Shown here one piece after another: positions 14,643-25,100 of a stretch of DNA of 27,481 nucleotides. The notes under the pieces are model-generated. The model was not told the origin of the DNA. It did not search any database and saw only the letters and a program-made list of their open reading frames with translations. Position 1 is the first letter of the stretch. The number at the start of each line of letters is the position of its first letter. This stretch comes from an uncultured Kiritimatiellota bacterium (GTDB taxonomy: Bacteria > Verrucomicrobiota > Kiritimatiellia > RFP12 > UBA1067): positions 1 through 27,481 of the forward strand of contig CAKTZI010000045.1 in NCBI GenBank assembly GCA_934635385.1, in the 5' to 3' direction. Position numbers and translations under genes: made by a program.

Positions 14643-17370
14643 ATGAAGCCTGTAAAGATGAAACTGTCACGCAAGGGCAAAATGACGTCTGCGCGTGTGT
14701 GTGCCTCGGCGGGCTGCTTCTTGGGAGCGACCTGTTTCGCGTCCGTCGCCCAGGGGGGGGGGGGGGGTAAATGATTACCCTTCCGTAACCGGCGGCGTCC
14801 TGACGCTGACGGAGACAGGCGAGTACGCCGAGGCGATACCGTCCGGCGTGACGAAACTGGTCGTGGACGCGAAGGGCGAGGTGAAGCTTTCGTCCGCGAC
14901 GGCCTATGAGGGGGAGGTCGAGGTTTGCTCCGGCTCGACGCTGAACGTGGCGAACTTCGACCTGCTGGCCAACGCGCCCATCACGGTCAAGGACGGCGGC
15001 ACGCTCTATCCGACATTTGCGGGGCAGGGGCAGTATACGCGCGCGTTCCTCAAGCCCATCACCATTTCGGGGACGGGCGTGGGCGGCAAGGGCGCGTTCA
15101 GGTACGGCGGTACGCACAATTACAAGACGGATGCTCTCGTCGACAATCTGGTTCTCGCGGCGGACGCGACGATCGACTGCTCGTCGCGCTGGGGCGTGTC
15201 GGGCGGCAATGACGGGCAGGGCCTCATCGACCTTGCGGGGCACACCCTGACGCGCATCGGCTCCGGAGACTTCATGTTCGTCTCGGCGACGATGACGCCG
15301 GGCACATTCAAGAACACGGCGGGAAAAGTGACGTTCCAGAACAGAAGCGGCTGCGGCTTTGGCGTCGCCGAGGGCCACACGGGCGACGAGACGCTGGTCC
15401 ACCTGGCGGGTGGCGACATCGTGTTCTGGGGCACGAAATCTCCCCTGCCGTACAAGGTGCGCCGCACAAGCGGCGCGATCAAGGCCGGTTATGGGTTCGG
15501 ACCCGAAGTCAACCTCATCGGCGGCCCCGTCGAGATTGACACCACCATGACGATCGACTCGGCCTGGATGGGAAGCCCCGAGAAGAGGTTCTCCTATGGC
15601 TTCATGGGGCCGCTTACGGTCAAGGACAAGATAGAGATGAAAAATGACGGCACCCTTTACCTGGGCGGTCCCATTCAGGGCGAGCTCGATGTGTACGGTT
15701 TGGGACTCGTGAGCATTGCCGCCACGGACGCGGGCTCGCCGAAGTTCGTCATGAAGAACGGACGCTTCGCGCTCGACGTCGACCGGGCGCTGTCCAGCAT
15801 GTTCCGCTGCGCGAACGGCGGCTCCGGCGCGTTCGGCGCGTTCCACCACAAGCGCGGCGACCTCTATTTCGAGAACTGGGACAATCCGCGCATCGGCGAG
15901 AACGCCGGAACCTTTGGCATTTACACGCTGGACGCGGGCGGGTTCTGTCCGTCGAACTCGGTCTATCTGGCCGAGAGGCCCGGCTCGCGCGGCTTCTTCC
16001 GCCAGCGCGGCGGTCGGATCGAACTGCAGGCGAACGTGCAGAGCGACTGGGAGCGGCACCTGCGGATTGCCGGATGCGATGCGCAGGCCTGCTTCGTCCA
16101 GACGGGCGGCACGAACGACCTGCTGTCCGCCTACGTGGGCGGCAGCGCGAGGTGGCGCACGCAGTTCGGCGTGTACGGCGCGACGAACCTCCTGTTCGCC
16201 CTCGCGGGATCGAACACGATATTCAAGACGGACGGCTTCGCCTTCGGCTGCGCGACCAACCGGACGACGGGCGTGATCGCGGTCAATGACGGGGCGACGC
16301 TCGCGGCGCGGCGGTTCGGCTCGCAGGCCGCGACGATGAAGGAGGGGTCGGACATCACGCTCAGCCTCAACGGCGGCGTCCTCCGACCGCTCTTCTATGC
16401 CGGCTGGGCGAACTTGGGGCCCGGCGACGAGGGCTTCCTGACGCAGCGCGTGCCGCAGCACGTCGTCGTGGGTCCGAAGGGCGTGACGATCGACACGTCC
16501 GCCTGCGTGTCGCACGAGGGAGAGCCGGGCGATTCGCAGCTGCCGCTGACGTTCGCCGCGCCCGAAGGGAAGGGCATCGCGGCGGTCGAGCTTCCGGCGG
16601 AGTTGGCGGACGTGGCCTACTACGGGGCGGTCGCCGTCGAGATCGAAGGGCCGGTCGGCAGCTACGGCGCGTCGGCGTACGGCGAGTGGGACGAGGCGGC
16701 GAACAGGCTCAAGGGGATTGGCGTCACTTCGGCGGGCTGCAACTACGACGAGACGACGAAGATCTACGTGCAGGGGCCGACGTCGAGCGGGACGCGCTAC
16801 GAATGCGCCTACACGCTGACGGGCGAGCAGGCGTCCGGCCCTCTCGTGAAGCGCGGCGCCAACGGCGTCACGCTGTACGGCGCGAACACCTGTACGGGCG
16901 GTACGGTTGTCGCGGGGGGCACGCTCGCCCTGCGGCGAAACGCATCGATCCCGGCGAATACGCCGCTCAAGGTGATGGACGGGGCGACGTTCATCTACGC
17001 GGATCGCGAACTCGCCGTCTCCACGCTGGCGGGCGCGGGCGGTTCGGTGACGAACTGCGCAAATGCCCTGACGGTCTCCGAGGCGCTGGAGATCACGGCG
17101 GCGGAGCTCTTCTCCGCGTCGGGCCCGCTGACGGTGGACGGCACGGTGACGTTCGGCGACGGCGTGGTCGTGCGCGTGACCGACCCGGAGAACCTGCCCA
17201 CGGATCAGGAGGTGCGCAGCCGTCCCTTCCTGAAGGCGACGGGCGGTTTCGCCGGCACGGTCCCGACGCTGCGGATAGAGGACGCGACGGGGCGCGGCTG
17301 GAAGGTCTTCCGCTCGGGCAAGACCCTGCGCTTCGGGCCGGAGAGGGGCATGGCCGTGATTGTCCGATAG
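14643..17370 (+). CDS. Secreted beta-strand-repeat surface protein, frameshifted at a G15 tract
   Basis: From ATG 14643 a signal peptide (MKPVKMKLSRKGKMTSARVC..., cleavage expected after ASVA, residue 36) is encoded, but with 15 G this frame ends at TGA 14772. The long mature part, VNDYPSVTGGVLTLTETGEY onwards to 17370, is one frame over and has no credible start of its own. Fourteen (or 17) G would give a single 908-residue protein. The mature sequence has many short beta-strand repeats (ITVKDGGTLYPTF, LIDLAGHTLTRIG) and a late GANTCTGGTVVAGGTLALRR segment typical of autotransporter-associated beta-strand repeats. No C-terminal barrel is seen. It ends GKTLRFGPERGMAVIVR, like the 6005 protein. 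A cell-surface role is inferred. ATG 14658 is an alternative start. Confidence 0.75.
14753..14767. repeat. G15 homopolymer at the signal-peptide junction
   Basis: Fifteen consecutive G directly follow the signal-peptide cleavage site codons (VAQ). Tract length decides whether the signal peptide is in frame with the long downstream protein. The present length puts it out of frame (OFF). Confidence 0.95.
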
Positions 17371-17392
17371 GGCATCGGCAAGGAGTGAAAAG

Positions 17393-20300
17393 ATGAACAT
17401 GAAGCTGAATCGCAATCTCGCTTTCGCCGCGCTGGCCGGGCTGTCCCTGTGGACCGCCCCGGCCGTTCCGAAGCCGGTCGTCTTCCGGCAAGGGCCGTGC
17501 GTCACGGCGCAGGCGGACGGGACGGTCGTCATTGACAGCCTGTCGGAGCCGTCCGAGTTCAGGAGCTGGCGGAGCTACACGGTGAACGCCGACCCGGCGC
17601 TCGTCCAGCCCAACGGCCGCTACCGCGTCAACTTCGCCTGCCGCGTGACAGGCGGCGGCGACCGCGCGCGGATACAGGTGCTGATCCGTCCGCTGTCCGT
17701 CGGCGACAACGAGAAGGACGCGCTGGGGCAGTTCGTCGAGCCGACCGGCGACGCGTGGCAGTCATTCTCGATTCCCGTTGAGGTGCCGTCCTATCCGGGC
17801 TACCGCATCCAGCTCCACTCCTTCAACCGCGTCCGGGCCGAGTTCAGGGGCTTCACGATCGAGGAACGTCCGCCGCTGGCGTTTGCGCCCGCGAACGCCG
17901 CAAGGACCGTGGCGGAGACGAAGGTGGCGGATCTGCCGCGTGGCGCGCGGGAGTTCGAGGTGGATCTGCCGCGCCCCGCTTCGGCGCTTGTCCTGGACGC
18001 GGCGGACTACGGCGTGAGCGCCGCGTCTGCCGACAACACGGCGGCCCTGCGCACGGCGTTCGCGGACGCCAAGAAGAGGCAGGCGGCGAAGCTCACGCTC
18101 GCGCCGGGCGTCTACCGGCTGACGGGCAACGCGCCGCTGACGCTGGAGGGCTTCCGCGACTTCACCTTCGAGGCTCCTGGCGTGACGTTCGTCTCGCACC
18201 GCAAGGAGGGCGCGTTCATGCGCCTCGTGCGCTGCGTCCGCACGCGCCTCGTCGGCTTCGCGCTGGACTGGGACTGGGCGAAGGATCCGCTCGCCAGTCT
18301 CGTGCGCATCGTCCGCACGGGCGGCGGCAGCTTCGATTTCGAGTTCGTCGACTATACGGATTTCCCGAACAGGGACGCGGCGCTGACGGTCTTCTCGGCG
18401 TGGGATCCGAAGGCGCGTGCGGTCGGCGTCGAGGACGGCGTGACGCGGTACTTCGACATGATGCGTCCGCCGAAGGATCGCGTGAAGCGCGAATGGCTGG
18501 ACGGGCGGACGGTGCGCGTCTTCGCCCCCGCGAACGGACTTGCGTCCGGCTCGCTCTACCGTCTGCAGCACTACTATTACCACATGCACGGCTTCACGAT
18601 GGACTCCAACGAGCATCTTCGGCTGGAGGACATCACGGTCAGGTCGACGCCGGGGCACGCCTTCGTCATGGGCGGCACCCAGCACCACACGCTCTTCAGC
18701 CGCGTGAACATCGTCGCGCCGAAGGACGACCCGCGCCGCGTCATCACCTGCACGGCCGACCATCTGCACATCGCGTCCAGCCGGGGCTTCGTCAAGCTGG
18801 AGGGCTGCGAGTTCTCGCTCGGCGCGGACGACATCATGAACATGCACGACAACACGGGGCCGGCCCGCTACCGGTCGCGCAAGGTCCTGCGGGCGGTCAA
18901 CGCGCCGCACTACGGGAAGCTGCCGAAGGGCGCGCGGATCGAGGTGCGCAATGGCGACTACTCGCCGACGGGGTTCACCGGCACGGTCGCGGACGTGACG
19001 CCCGTCCCCGAGGGGCGGCGGTGCTTCGACATCACGTTCGAGGAGGACGTGCCGCCGGAGACGAAGGACGGGTTCGTCCTCTTCAACACGGCCTACGACA
19101 CGCGCAACGTCATCGTCCGCAACTGCCTGTTCCGCGACAACCGGGGGCGCGGCCTGCTCATTCTCGCGCGCGACGTGACGGTCGAGAACAACGTCTTCCG
19201 CCATCAGGAGATGGGCGCGATCAAGATCGAGACGGGCTACACGTTCAACCTCTGGAGCGAGGGGTACGGCGTCTCCAACGTCGTCATACGCGGGAACCTC
19301 TTTGACAACTCGAACCCGTCGGGGGCTTCTGCCGGCCATCGCGCACGCACGATCTACGCAGGGGTTTACCTGAAGAACGACCCCTCGAACGAGACGACGG
19401 ACTATCCGATCCTGCGGGACATCCTGATCGAAAAGAACACCTTCCGCGACAGCTACGGCGTGGCGGCCTACCTGTCCAGCGTGCAGCACGTGACGGTGCG
19501 CGACAACGTGCTGGAGGACCCGACGCCGCGCCGCCGCAACCTGGCATACCGAGCGCAGTTCCACCTCGCGCAGGCGAAGGACGTGCAGGTCGTGAACAAC
19601 GTCTGGCGTCCGTCGCCGAACGTCGCCGCGCCGGGCGTCACCTGGGATTCCGAGAGCTGCACGGGCGTCGTCGCGGAAGGGAACCGCGTCGTTGCGCGAG
19701 ATCCGCGTACGTCAGGTTCAGTCGCCGCACCGGATGACCTGCGGACGATCCGCGAATGTCGGCCGCGCGCGGGGCTGCCGAACGTGCTGAAGAAGCTGCG
19801 GGCGGGCGGGCCGGTCCGACTTGCCTATCTCGGCGGCTCCATCACCGAGGCGCGGCGCGGCTGGCGCGAGAAGACAAGCGAATGGTTTCGCCGCGAATTC
19901 CCGAAGGCCGCAATCGAGGAAGTCAATGCCGCGATTTCGGGGACGGGCTCGGACTACGGGGCGATCCGGCTGGCGGATGACGTCCTTGCGCAGAAGCCCG
20001 ACCTTTTGTTCGTCGAGTTCCGCGTCAACGGTTCGGCGGGCTTCGACGTGCCGACCGTGGAGGGCATCGTCCGTCAGGCGTGGCGGGCGAACCCCGAACT
20101 GGACATCTGCTTCGTCTACACGGTCGCGGACTGGATGCTGGAAGGGCTGAAGGCCGGACGGCAGACGTCGTTCGGCTGCGCGATGGAGCGCGTCTGCGAA
20201 CGCTACGGCGTTCCGTCCGTCGACTTCGCCCCGGAGGTCGTCGCGCGGCTGAACGACCCGTCCGCCTTCGTCTTCGCGCCGGCGAGGGGCGGCGCGGCGG

Positions 20301-21007
20301 TCGAGGCCGTGCCGCAGGACGTGCGCGCGGCGACGCAGGCGGGCGGCCCCGTCCGAGAGAAGCTCGTCTTCTCGATGGACGGCACGCACCCGACCGAGGC
20401 GGGCCATGCGCTCTACCGCGATGTCCTGGCGCGCGCGCTGACGGGCGCCGTCTTCCCGGCCCAGGCGCAGCCGGGACCGCATCCCCTGCCCGCGCCGCTG
20501 GCGACGAACGCCTGGGAGCGGTGCGAAACGGTGCCGGCGAAGGAGGTTTTGACGGCCACCGTTTGGCGCCCGATTGCCGACGGGCGGAAGGATCCCGTCT
20601 ACGGCGATTCCTACAGCCGCACGGAGCGGATGCTGAAGGGCGGGTTCGAGACGACAACGGAAGGGGCGACGTTCATCATTGATTGGGAGGGTACGGCGCT
20701 CGGCTTCAGCGACATTCCGCAGGCGAAGGAGGGCGACGAGCCGATCGTGATCGAGGTTTCGGTGGACGGCGGCAAGCCCCTTGTCTTCGCGCGGCGGCGG
20801 ACGCGCGAGAAGCGGATCTATTCGCGCTTCGTCTACCTGCCGGAGCAGCCGCAGGGACAGCACACGGCGGTCTTCACGGTGAAGCGGATACCCGCCGGGC
20901 AGCGGTGCATTCTCGGACAGTTCCTCGTTGTCGGTCGGCATCTGCAGGCCGCGCGCGACGTTGCGCGCACGCCCTGCGCCCGCCGTTGGCAGGGAGGGAG
21001 CAGATGA
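17393..21007 (+). CDS. Secreted beta-helix (GH110-like) protein fused to an SGNH/GDSL hydrolase
   Basis: The start at 17393 is chosen because AAGGAG lies just upstream and a signal peptide begins there (MNMKLNRNLAFAALAGLSLW, cleavage near APA), giving 1204 residues. Residues about 30-160 look like a beta-sandwich binding module. From about 200 to 770 there is a right-handed parallel beta-helix, opening DYGVSAASADNTAALRTAF and containing CEFSLGADDIMNMHDN and VIVRNCLFRDNRGRGLLI; it resembles GH110 alpha-galactosidases or pectate-lyase-3-type proteins. Residues about 795-1020 are a complete SGNH hydrolase: GGSITE (Ser816), SGTGS, EFRVN (Asn879) and DGTHPTEAGH (Asp996, His999). A C-terminal beta-sandwich follows. 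One polypeptide may thus cleave and deacylate a decorated glycan. It lies 22 bp after the surface protein, and its stop overlaps the start of the next gene. Confidence 0.82.
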   Translation: MNMKLNRNLAFAALAGLSLWTAPAVPKPVVFRQGPCVTAQADGTVVIDSLSEPSEFRSWRSYTVNADPALVQPNGRYRVNFACRVTGGGDRARIQVLIRPLSVGDNEKDALGQFVEPTGDAWQSFSIPVEVPSYPGYRIQLHSFNRVRAEFRGFTIEERPPLAFAPANAARTVAETKVADLPRGAREFEVDLPRPASALVLDAADYGVSAASADNTAALRTAFADAKKRQAAKLTLAPGVYRLTGNAPLTLEGFRDFTFEAPGVTFVSHRKEGAFMRLVRCVRTRLVGFALDWDWAKDPLASLVRIVRTGGGSFDFEFVDYTDFPNRDAALTVFSAWDPKARAVGVEDGVTRYFDMMRPPKDRVKREWLDGRTVRVFAPANGLASGSLYRLQHYYYHMHGFTMDSNEHLRLEDITVRSTPGHAFVMGGTQHHTLFSRVNIVAPKDDPRRVITCTADHLHIASSRGFVKLEGCEFSLGADDIMNMHDNTGPARYRSRKVLRAVNAPHYGKLPKGARIEVRNGDYSPTGFTGTVADVTPVPEGRRCFDITFEEDVPPETKDGFVLFNTAYDTRNVIVRNCLFRDNRGRGLLILARDVTVENNVFRHQEMGAIKIETGYTFNLWSEGYGVSNVVIRGNLFDNSNPSGASAGHRARTIYAGVYLKNDPSNETTDYPILRDILIEKNTFRDSYGVAAYLSSVQHVTVRDNVLEDPTPRRRNLAYRAQFHLAQAKDVQVVNNVWRPSPNVAAPGVTWDSESCTGVVAEGNRVVARDPRTSGSVAAPDDLRTIRECRPRAGLPNVLKKLRAGGPVRLAYLGGSITEARRGWREKTSEWFRREFPKAAIEEVNAAISGTGSDYGAIRLADDVLAQKPDLLFVEFRVNGSAGFDVPTVEGIVRQAWRANPELDICFVYTVADWMLEGLKAGRQTSFGCAMERVCERYGVPSVDFAPEVVARLNDPSAFVFAPARGGAAVEAVPQDVRAATQAGGPVREKLVFSMDGTHPTEAGHALYRDVLARALTGAVFPAQAQPGPHPLPAPLATNAWERCETVPAKEVLTATVWRPIADGRKDPVYGDSYSRTERMLKGGFETTTEGATFIIDWEGTALGFSDIPQAKEGDEPIVIEVSVDGGKPLVFARRRTREKRIYSRFVYLPEQPQGQHTAVFTVKRIPAGQRCILGQFLVVGRHLQAARDVARTPCARRWQGGSR

Positions 21008-22179
21008 GGCGTGCGCTCTGGGGCGGTGTCGCACTTCTCGCGGCGGCGGGAGGCGGATGGTTCGCGCGCGAGCTTGTCGGGTTCCGCGCCGAGAGCCTCT
21101 CCGCACCCGTGTCGGCGGCGCCGCGCGTGACGGCGTTCGTCGTGACGAACGCCGTCTTCAACCCCGTGCGCGAGTTCGTCGGGCGCGTCGAGCCGATGCA
21201 GGAGGTCGATATCCTCCCTCAGATCGACGGGTACGTGACGGCCATGCGGTTCGCCGAGGGCGCGGACGTGGCGGCAGGCGACGTCCTCTTCGAGATCGAC
21301 GCCGAGCGGTACGCGGCGACCGCGCGTCTCCGGGCGGCGGAGCTCCAGCAGGCGCGCGCCCAGGCGGCCCAGGCCCTGGCGGCGCGGGACAAGGCGGCGC
21401 GCTACCTCGCGCGCCTGAAGGGCGCCGACGACCGGGGCCTCGCGCAGACGGACCTTGATGCGGCCGAGGCGGACGAGGCGGCGGCGCGCGCGGCACTCGA
21501 AAGCGCGCGGGCCCAGGTCGCGCGGGCGGAGGCGAGCCTTGCGCTCGCGGAGGTGGACGCGCGGCACACGGCGGTGCGCGCGCCGATCGCGGGGCGGATC
21601 GGGCGGGCGCTCCGCCACGTCGGCGACTACGTGTCCCCGTCGAAGGGCGCGCTCGCCCGCGTCGTCCAGCGCGATCCGGTCCGCGTGACGTTCCCGCTTT
21701 CGGACCGCGAGTACGTGACGTGGCTGGAGGCGGCCGCGCGGCAGGGAACGGACGTGCGGGCCTCTCGGCGGCTGCGTCTCCGTCTGCCGAACGGCTCGAC
21801 CTACCCGGTCGAGGGCGTCTGGGAGTTCGACGACAACGAGATGGGCGCGTCCACGGCGACGATCCAGCTGCGGCTCTCGTTCGCGAACCCGCAGGGCCTG
21901 CTTGTCCCGAACGCCTATGTGCGCGTCCTCTCCGACGCGCGTGACCCTGCGACGGCGCTTGTCGTGCCCGCCGCGTCGGTCGAGACGGCGGCGGACGGCG
22001 CGGCCGTCTGGGTCGTCCGCGACGACGGCACGGTCGCGCGACGCGCCATCGTCCGAGGCGCTGCCGCAGACGGGCGCGTCGTCGTCGCCTCGGGGCTCGC
22101 GCCCGGCGAGCGCGTCGTCCACCGGGGTGTCCACAAGCTTTCCGAAGGCCTGAAGGTCGATTGGACGGAGGCGGAATGA
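21004..22179 (+). CDS. RND efflux periplasmic adaptor (membrane fusion protein)
   Basis: The 391-residue protein has an N-terminal membrane segment (about residues 4-20, ALWGGVALLAAAGGGWFA). A lipoyl-type half follows with VDILPQIDGYVTAMRFAEGA, then a long Ala/Arg/Glu-rich coiled-coil hairpin (about residues 95-185), the second lipoyl half (TAVRAPIAGRIGRALRHVGD) and beta-barrel and membrane-proximal domains ending in GLAPGERVV. These are the domains of AcrA/MexA-type adaptors, which bridge an inner-membrane RND pump to an outer-membrane channel. ATG 21004 overlaps the preceding stop (ATGA) and GGGAGGGAG lies upstream. It also overlaps the next gene by ATGA, so translation of the three genes is probably coupled. 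No TolC-type channel gene is in the window. Confidence 0.93.
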   Translation: MRRALWGGVALLAAAGGGWFARELVGFRAESLSAPVSAAPRVTAFVVTNAVFNPVREFVGRVEPMQEVDILPQIDGYVTAMRFAEGADVAAGDVLFEIDAERYAATARLRAAELQQARAQAAQALAARDKAARYLARLKGADDRGLAQTDLDAAEADEAAARAALESARAQVARAEASLALAEVDARHTAVRAPIAGRIGRALRHVGDYVSPSKGALARVVQRDPVRVTFPLSDREYVTWLEAAARQGTDVRASRRLRLRLPNGSTYPVEGVWEFDDNEMGASTATIQLRLSFANPQGLLVPNAYVRVLSDARDPATALVVPAASVETAADGAAVWVVRDDGTVARRAIVRGAAADGRVVVASGLAPGERVVHRGVHKLSEGLKVDWTEAE

Positions 22180-25100
22180 TCTTTGTCGAACGTCCCCGCC
22201 TCGCCGCCGTCGGCGCGATCGCGCTTTCCCTCGCCGGGCTTGTCGCGCTCTACTCCCTGCCGGTCGCGCAGTACCCGGACGTCGCGCCGCCGCGCATCGT
22301 CGTGAGCTGCACCTATCCCGGCGCAAGCGCCGAGGAGGTGCTGCGGACGGTCGCGATGCCGCTGGAGGAGGGTCTCAACGGCGTCGAGGGCATGCTCTTC
22401 ATGTCCGGCGGCAGCAACGATTCGGGCGGCTACTCGTGCGGCATCACCTTCGAGGTCGGCACCGACCGCGACGTCGCGCTCATGAAGGTGCAGAACCGCG
22501 TCCAGCAGCAGCTCTCGAAACTTCCTGTCGAGGTGCGCAACACGGGCCTCAGCGTCCGGTGCGCGAGCGAAGACCAGCTCGGCTTCGTCTGCCTCCGCTC
22601 GCCCGGCGGCGCCCTGAGCCGCTTCGAGATCTCCGACTACGCCTACCAGGCCGTCCAGCCCGCGCTCCTGCGCGTGTCCGGCGTCGGCGACGCGACGGTG
22701 CGCGGCCCACAGGCGGCGGTGCGCGTCTGGCTTGACCCGCAGAGGCTCGCCGCGTGCGGCCTCGGCACGGAGGAGGTCGTCGCGGCGATCCGCCGGCAGA
22801 ACGTGCAGGCGTCGATCGGCAAGGTCGGCGCCTCGCCGACCGGGAACCCGGACCTCCTCTCGCTCACGCTCGTCTCGCGCGGGCGGCTCGCGCGACCGGA
22901 GGAGTTCGGCCGCATCGTCGTGCGGACGGACGCGCAGGGCGGCCAGCTCTTCCTCTCGGACGTCGCCCGCACGGAGATCGCCCAGCGCGAATATGCCTAC
23001 GACAGCGCGTGCGACGGCGTCCCGGCGGTCGCGATCGACCTCAGCCAGCTGCCGGGCGCGAACGCGATCGACACGGTGAGGCGAATCCGCGCGGCGATGG
23101 CAGACCTCGCGAAGCGCTTCCCGGCCGGCCTCGAGTGGTCGATGCCCTACGACACGACGGAGTACGTCGGCGCCTGCCTCCGCGAAATCGTCGAGACGCT
23201 CCTCCTCACGGCCCTGCTTGTCGCGCTCGTCTGCTGGCTTTTCCTGCAGGACGTGCGGGCGACGCTCGTCCCGCTCGTGACGATCCCCGTCTCGCTTCTC
23301 GCGACGTTCACCGTGCTCGCGGCCTTCGGCTATTCGGTGAACGTCCTCACGCTCTTCGCGCTCGTGCTGGCGATCGGCCTTGTCGTGGACGACGCGATCG
23401 TCGTCGTCGAGCGCGTCCAGCACCTCATGGCGTCCGAGGGGCTTTCGGCGCGGGACGCGGCGAACCGCGCGATGCGGGACGTCGCCGGGGCCGTCGTCTC
23501 GACGACGCTCGTCCTCCTCGGCATCTTCGTGCCGGTCGGCTTCCTCGGTGGCGTCGCGGGCGTCGTCTACCGCCAGTTCGCCGTCACGCTCTCGGCCGCC
23601 GTCGTCTTCTCGGCGGCTTCGGCGCTCTCGCTTGCGCCGGCCTTGTGCGCTGTCCTTCTGAAGGGGCGTCCGCCGGCCGCGCGTGGGCCGTTCGCGTGGT
23701 TCAACGCGCTCCTGTCGCGCGTGCGCGGCACCTACCTCCTTGTCGCGCTCGCGCTGGCCCGGCGCGGGGCCGTCCTCGTCCTCCTGCTCACGCTTGCGGC
23801 CCTTGCGTCCGCGTCCTTCGCCCGGCGCATCCCGAAGGCGTTCATCCCCGACGAGGATCTCGGCGTCGTCAAGTGCGACCTCAACACGCCGGAGGGGACG
23901 ACGCTGCCGGTCACGATGCGCGTCTGCGACGAGGTCTCGGCGGAGGTGCGGAAGATTCCCGGCGTGCGCAGCGTCCTGTCGATCGCGGGCGACAGCTACG
24001 TGGGCGGCGTCGGCGAGAACCAGGCGATGATGGTCGTCACGCTCGACAGCTGGTCGAAGCGGACGGATCCCGGCCGGAGCGCGGAGGCGATCCGCGACCG
24101 GATCGCCGAGATCGCCGCGCGGACGCCGCTGGCGGTCGTCCGCACGTTCCTTCCGTCGTCCGTCCCCGGCCTGAGCTCCCTCGGTGGCGTGAAGGTGAAC
24201 GTCGAGTCGCGCGCCGACATCGACACGCGGAGGCTTGACCGCGAGGTGACGCGGATTGCGCGGGAGCTGGAGAAGTCGCCGAAGATCCGCGAGGTCGCCT
24301 ATGGCGCGATTGCCCAGACGCCGCATCTGCGCCTTGTCGTCGACCGCGAGAAGTGCGAGCTCCTGCGCGTGCCGCTCGACACGGTCTACGCGACGCTGCA
24401 GCACTTCCTTGGCTCGCTCTACGTCAACGACGTCAACCTGGGCGTCACCGTGAACCGCGTGACGGTGCAGGCCGACTGGGAGGGTCGTCAGTCGGCCGAG
24501 CGCGCGCTGGACCTCTTCGTCCGCTCCGAGGCGGGCGCGATGGTCCCTCTCTCGGCGCTTGCGACGTTCCGGGACGAGCTTGGCCCCTGCAACGCCTACC
24601 GCTTCAACCAGTACCTCTTCAGCGCGCCGAACGTCCGGCTGGCGCCCGGCGTCTCCAGCGGCGAGGGCATGGCGGAGGTCGCCCGCATCCTGGAGGCGCA
24701 GCTGCCGCGCGACTATGCCTACGAATGGAACGGGATGAGCTTTCACGAGAGCCGCAGCCGGGGGAACGCGCTGTTCGTCTTTCCGCTCGCGGTGCTTTTC
24801 GGCTATCTCTTCCTCGTCGCGCTCTACGAGAGCTGGCGGACGCCGCTTCCCGTGATGCTGAGCGCGGTCTTCGCCGTCTTCGGCTCGCTCGCCGTCCTGC
24901 TGTCGTGCGGCTTCTCGCTCTCGATCTACGCCCAGCTCGGGCTTGTCCTCCTCGTCGGCCTTGCGGCGAAGAACGCGATCCTCGTCGTCCAGTTCGCGAA
25001 GTCGGCACAGGAGAGGGACGGACTCTCGGCGGAGGCGGCCGCTGCGGAAGGGATCCGCGAACGCTTCCGCGCCGTCCTGATGACATCGTCGACGTTCGTT

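Noticed and set aside
14695..14770. GTG start at 14695 for the 891-codon frame
   Set aside because: It encodes an Arg/Pro-rich start with no signal peptide, overlaps the true signal-peptide frame, and lacks a ribosome-binding site.
14593..17532. 979-codon open frame on the minus strand
   Set aside because: It lies opposite two convincing secreted-protein genes. Its translation is Arg/Ala/Val/Asp-rich with no domain, as expected from the antisense of GC-rich coding DNA.
21915..24746. 943-codon open frame on the minus strand
   Set aside because: It is the antisense shadow of the RND pump and adaptor genes, with extreme Arg/Asp content and no recognisable motif.
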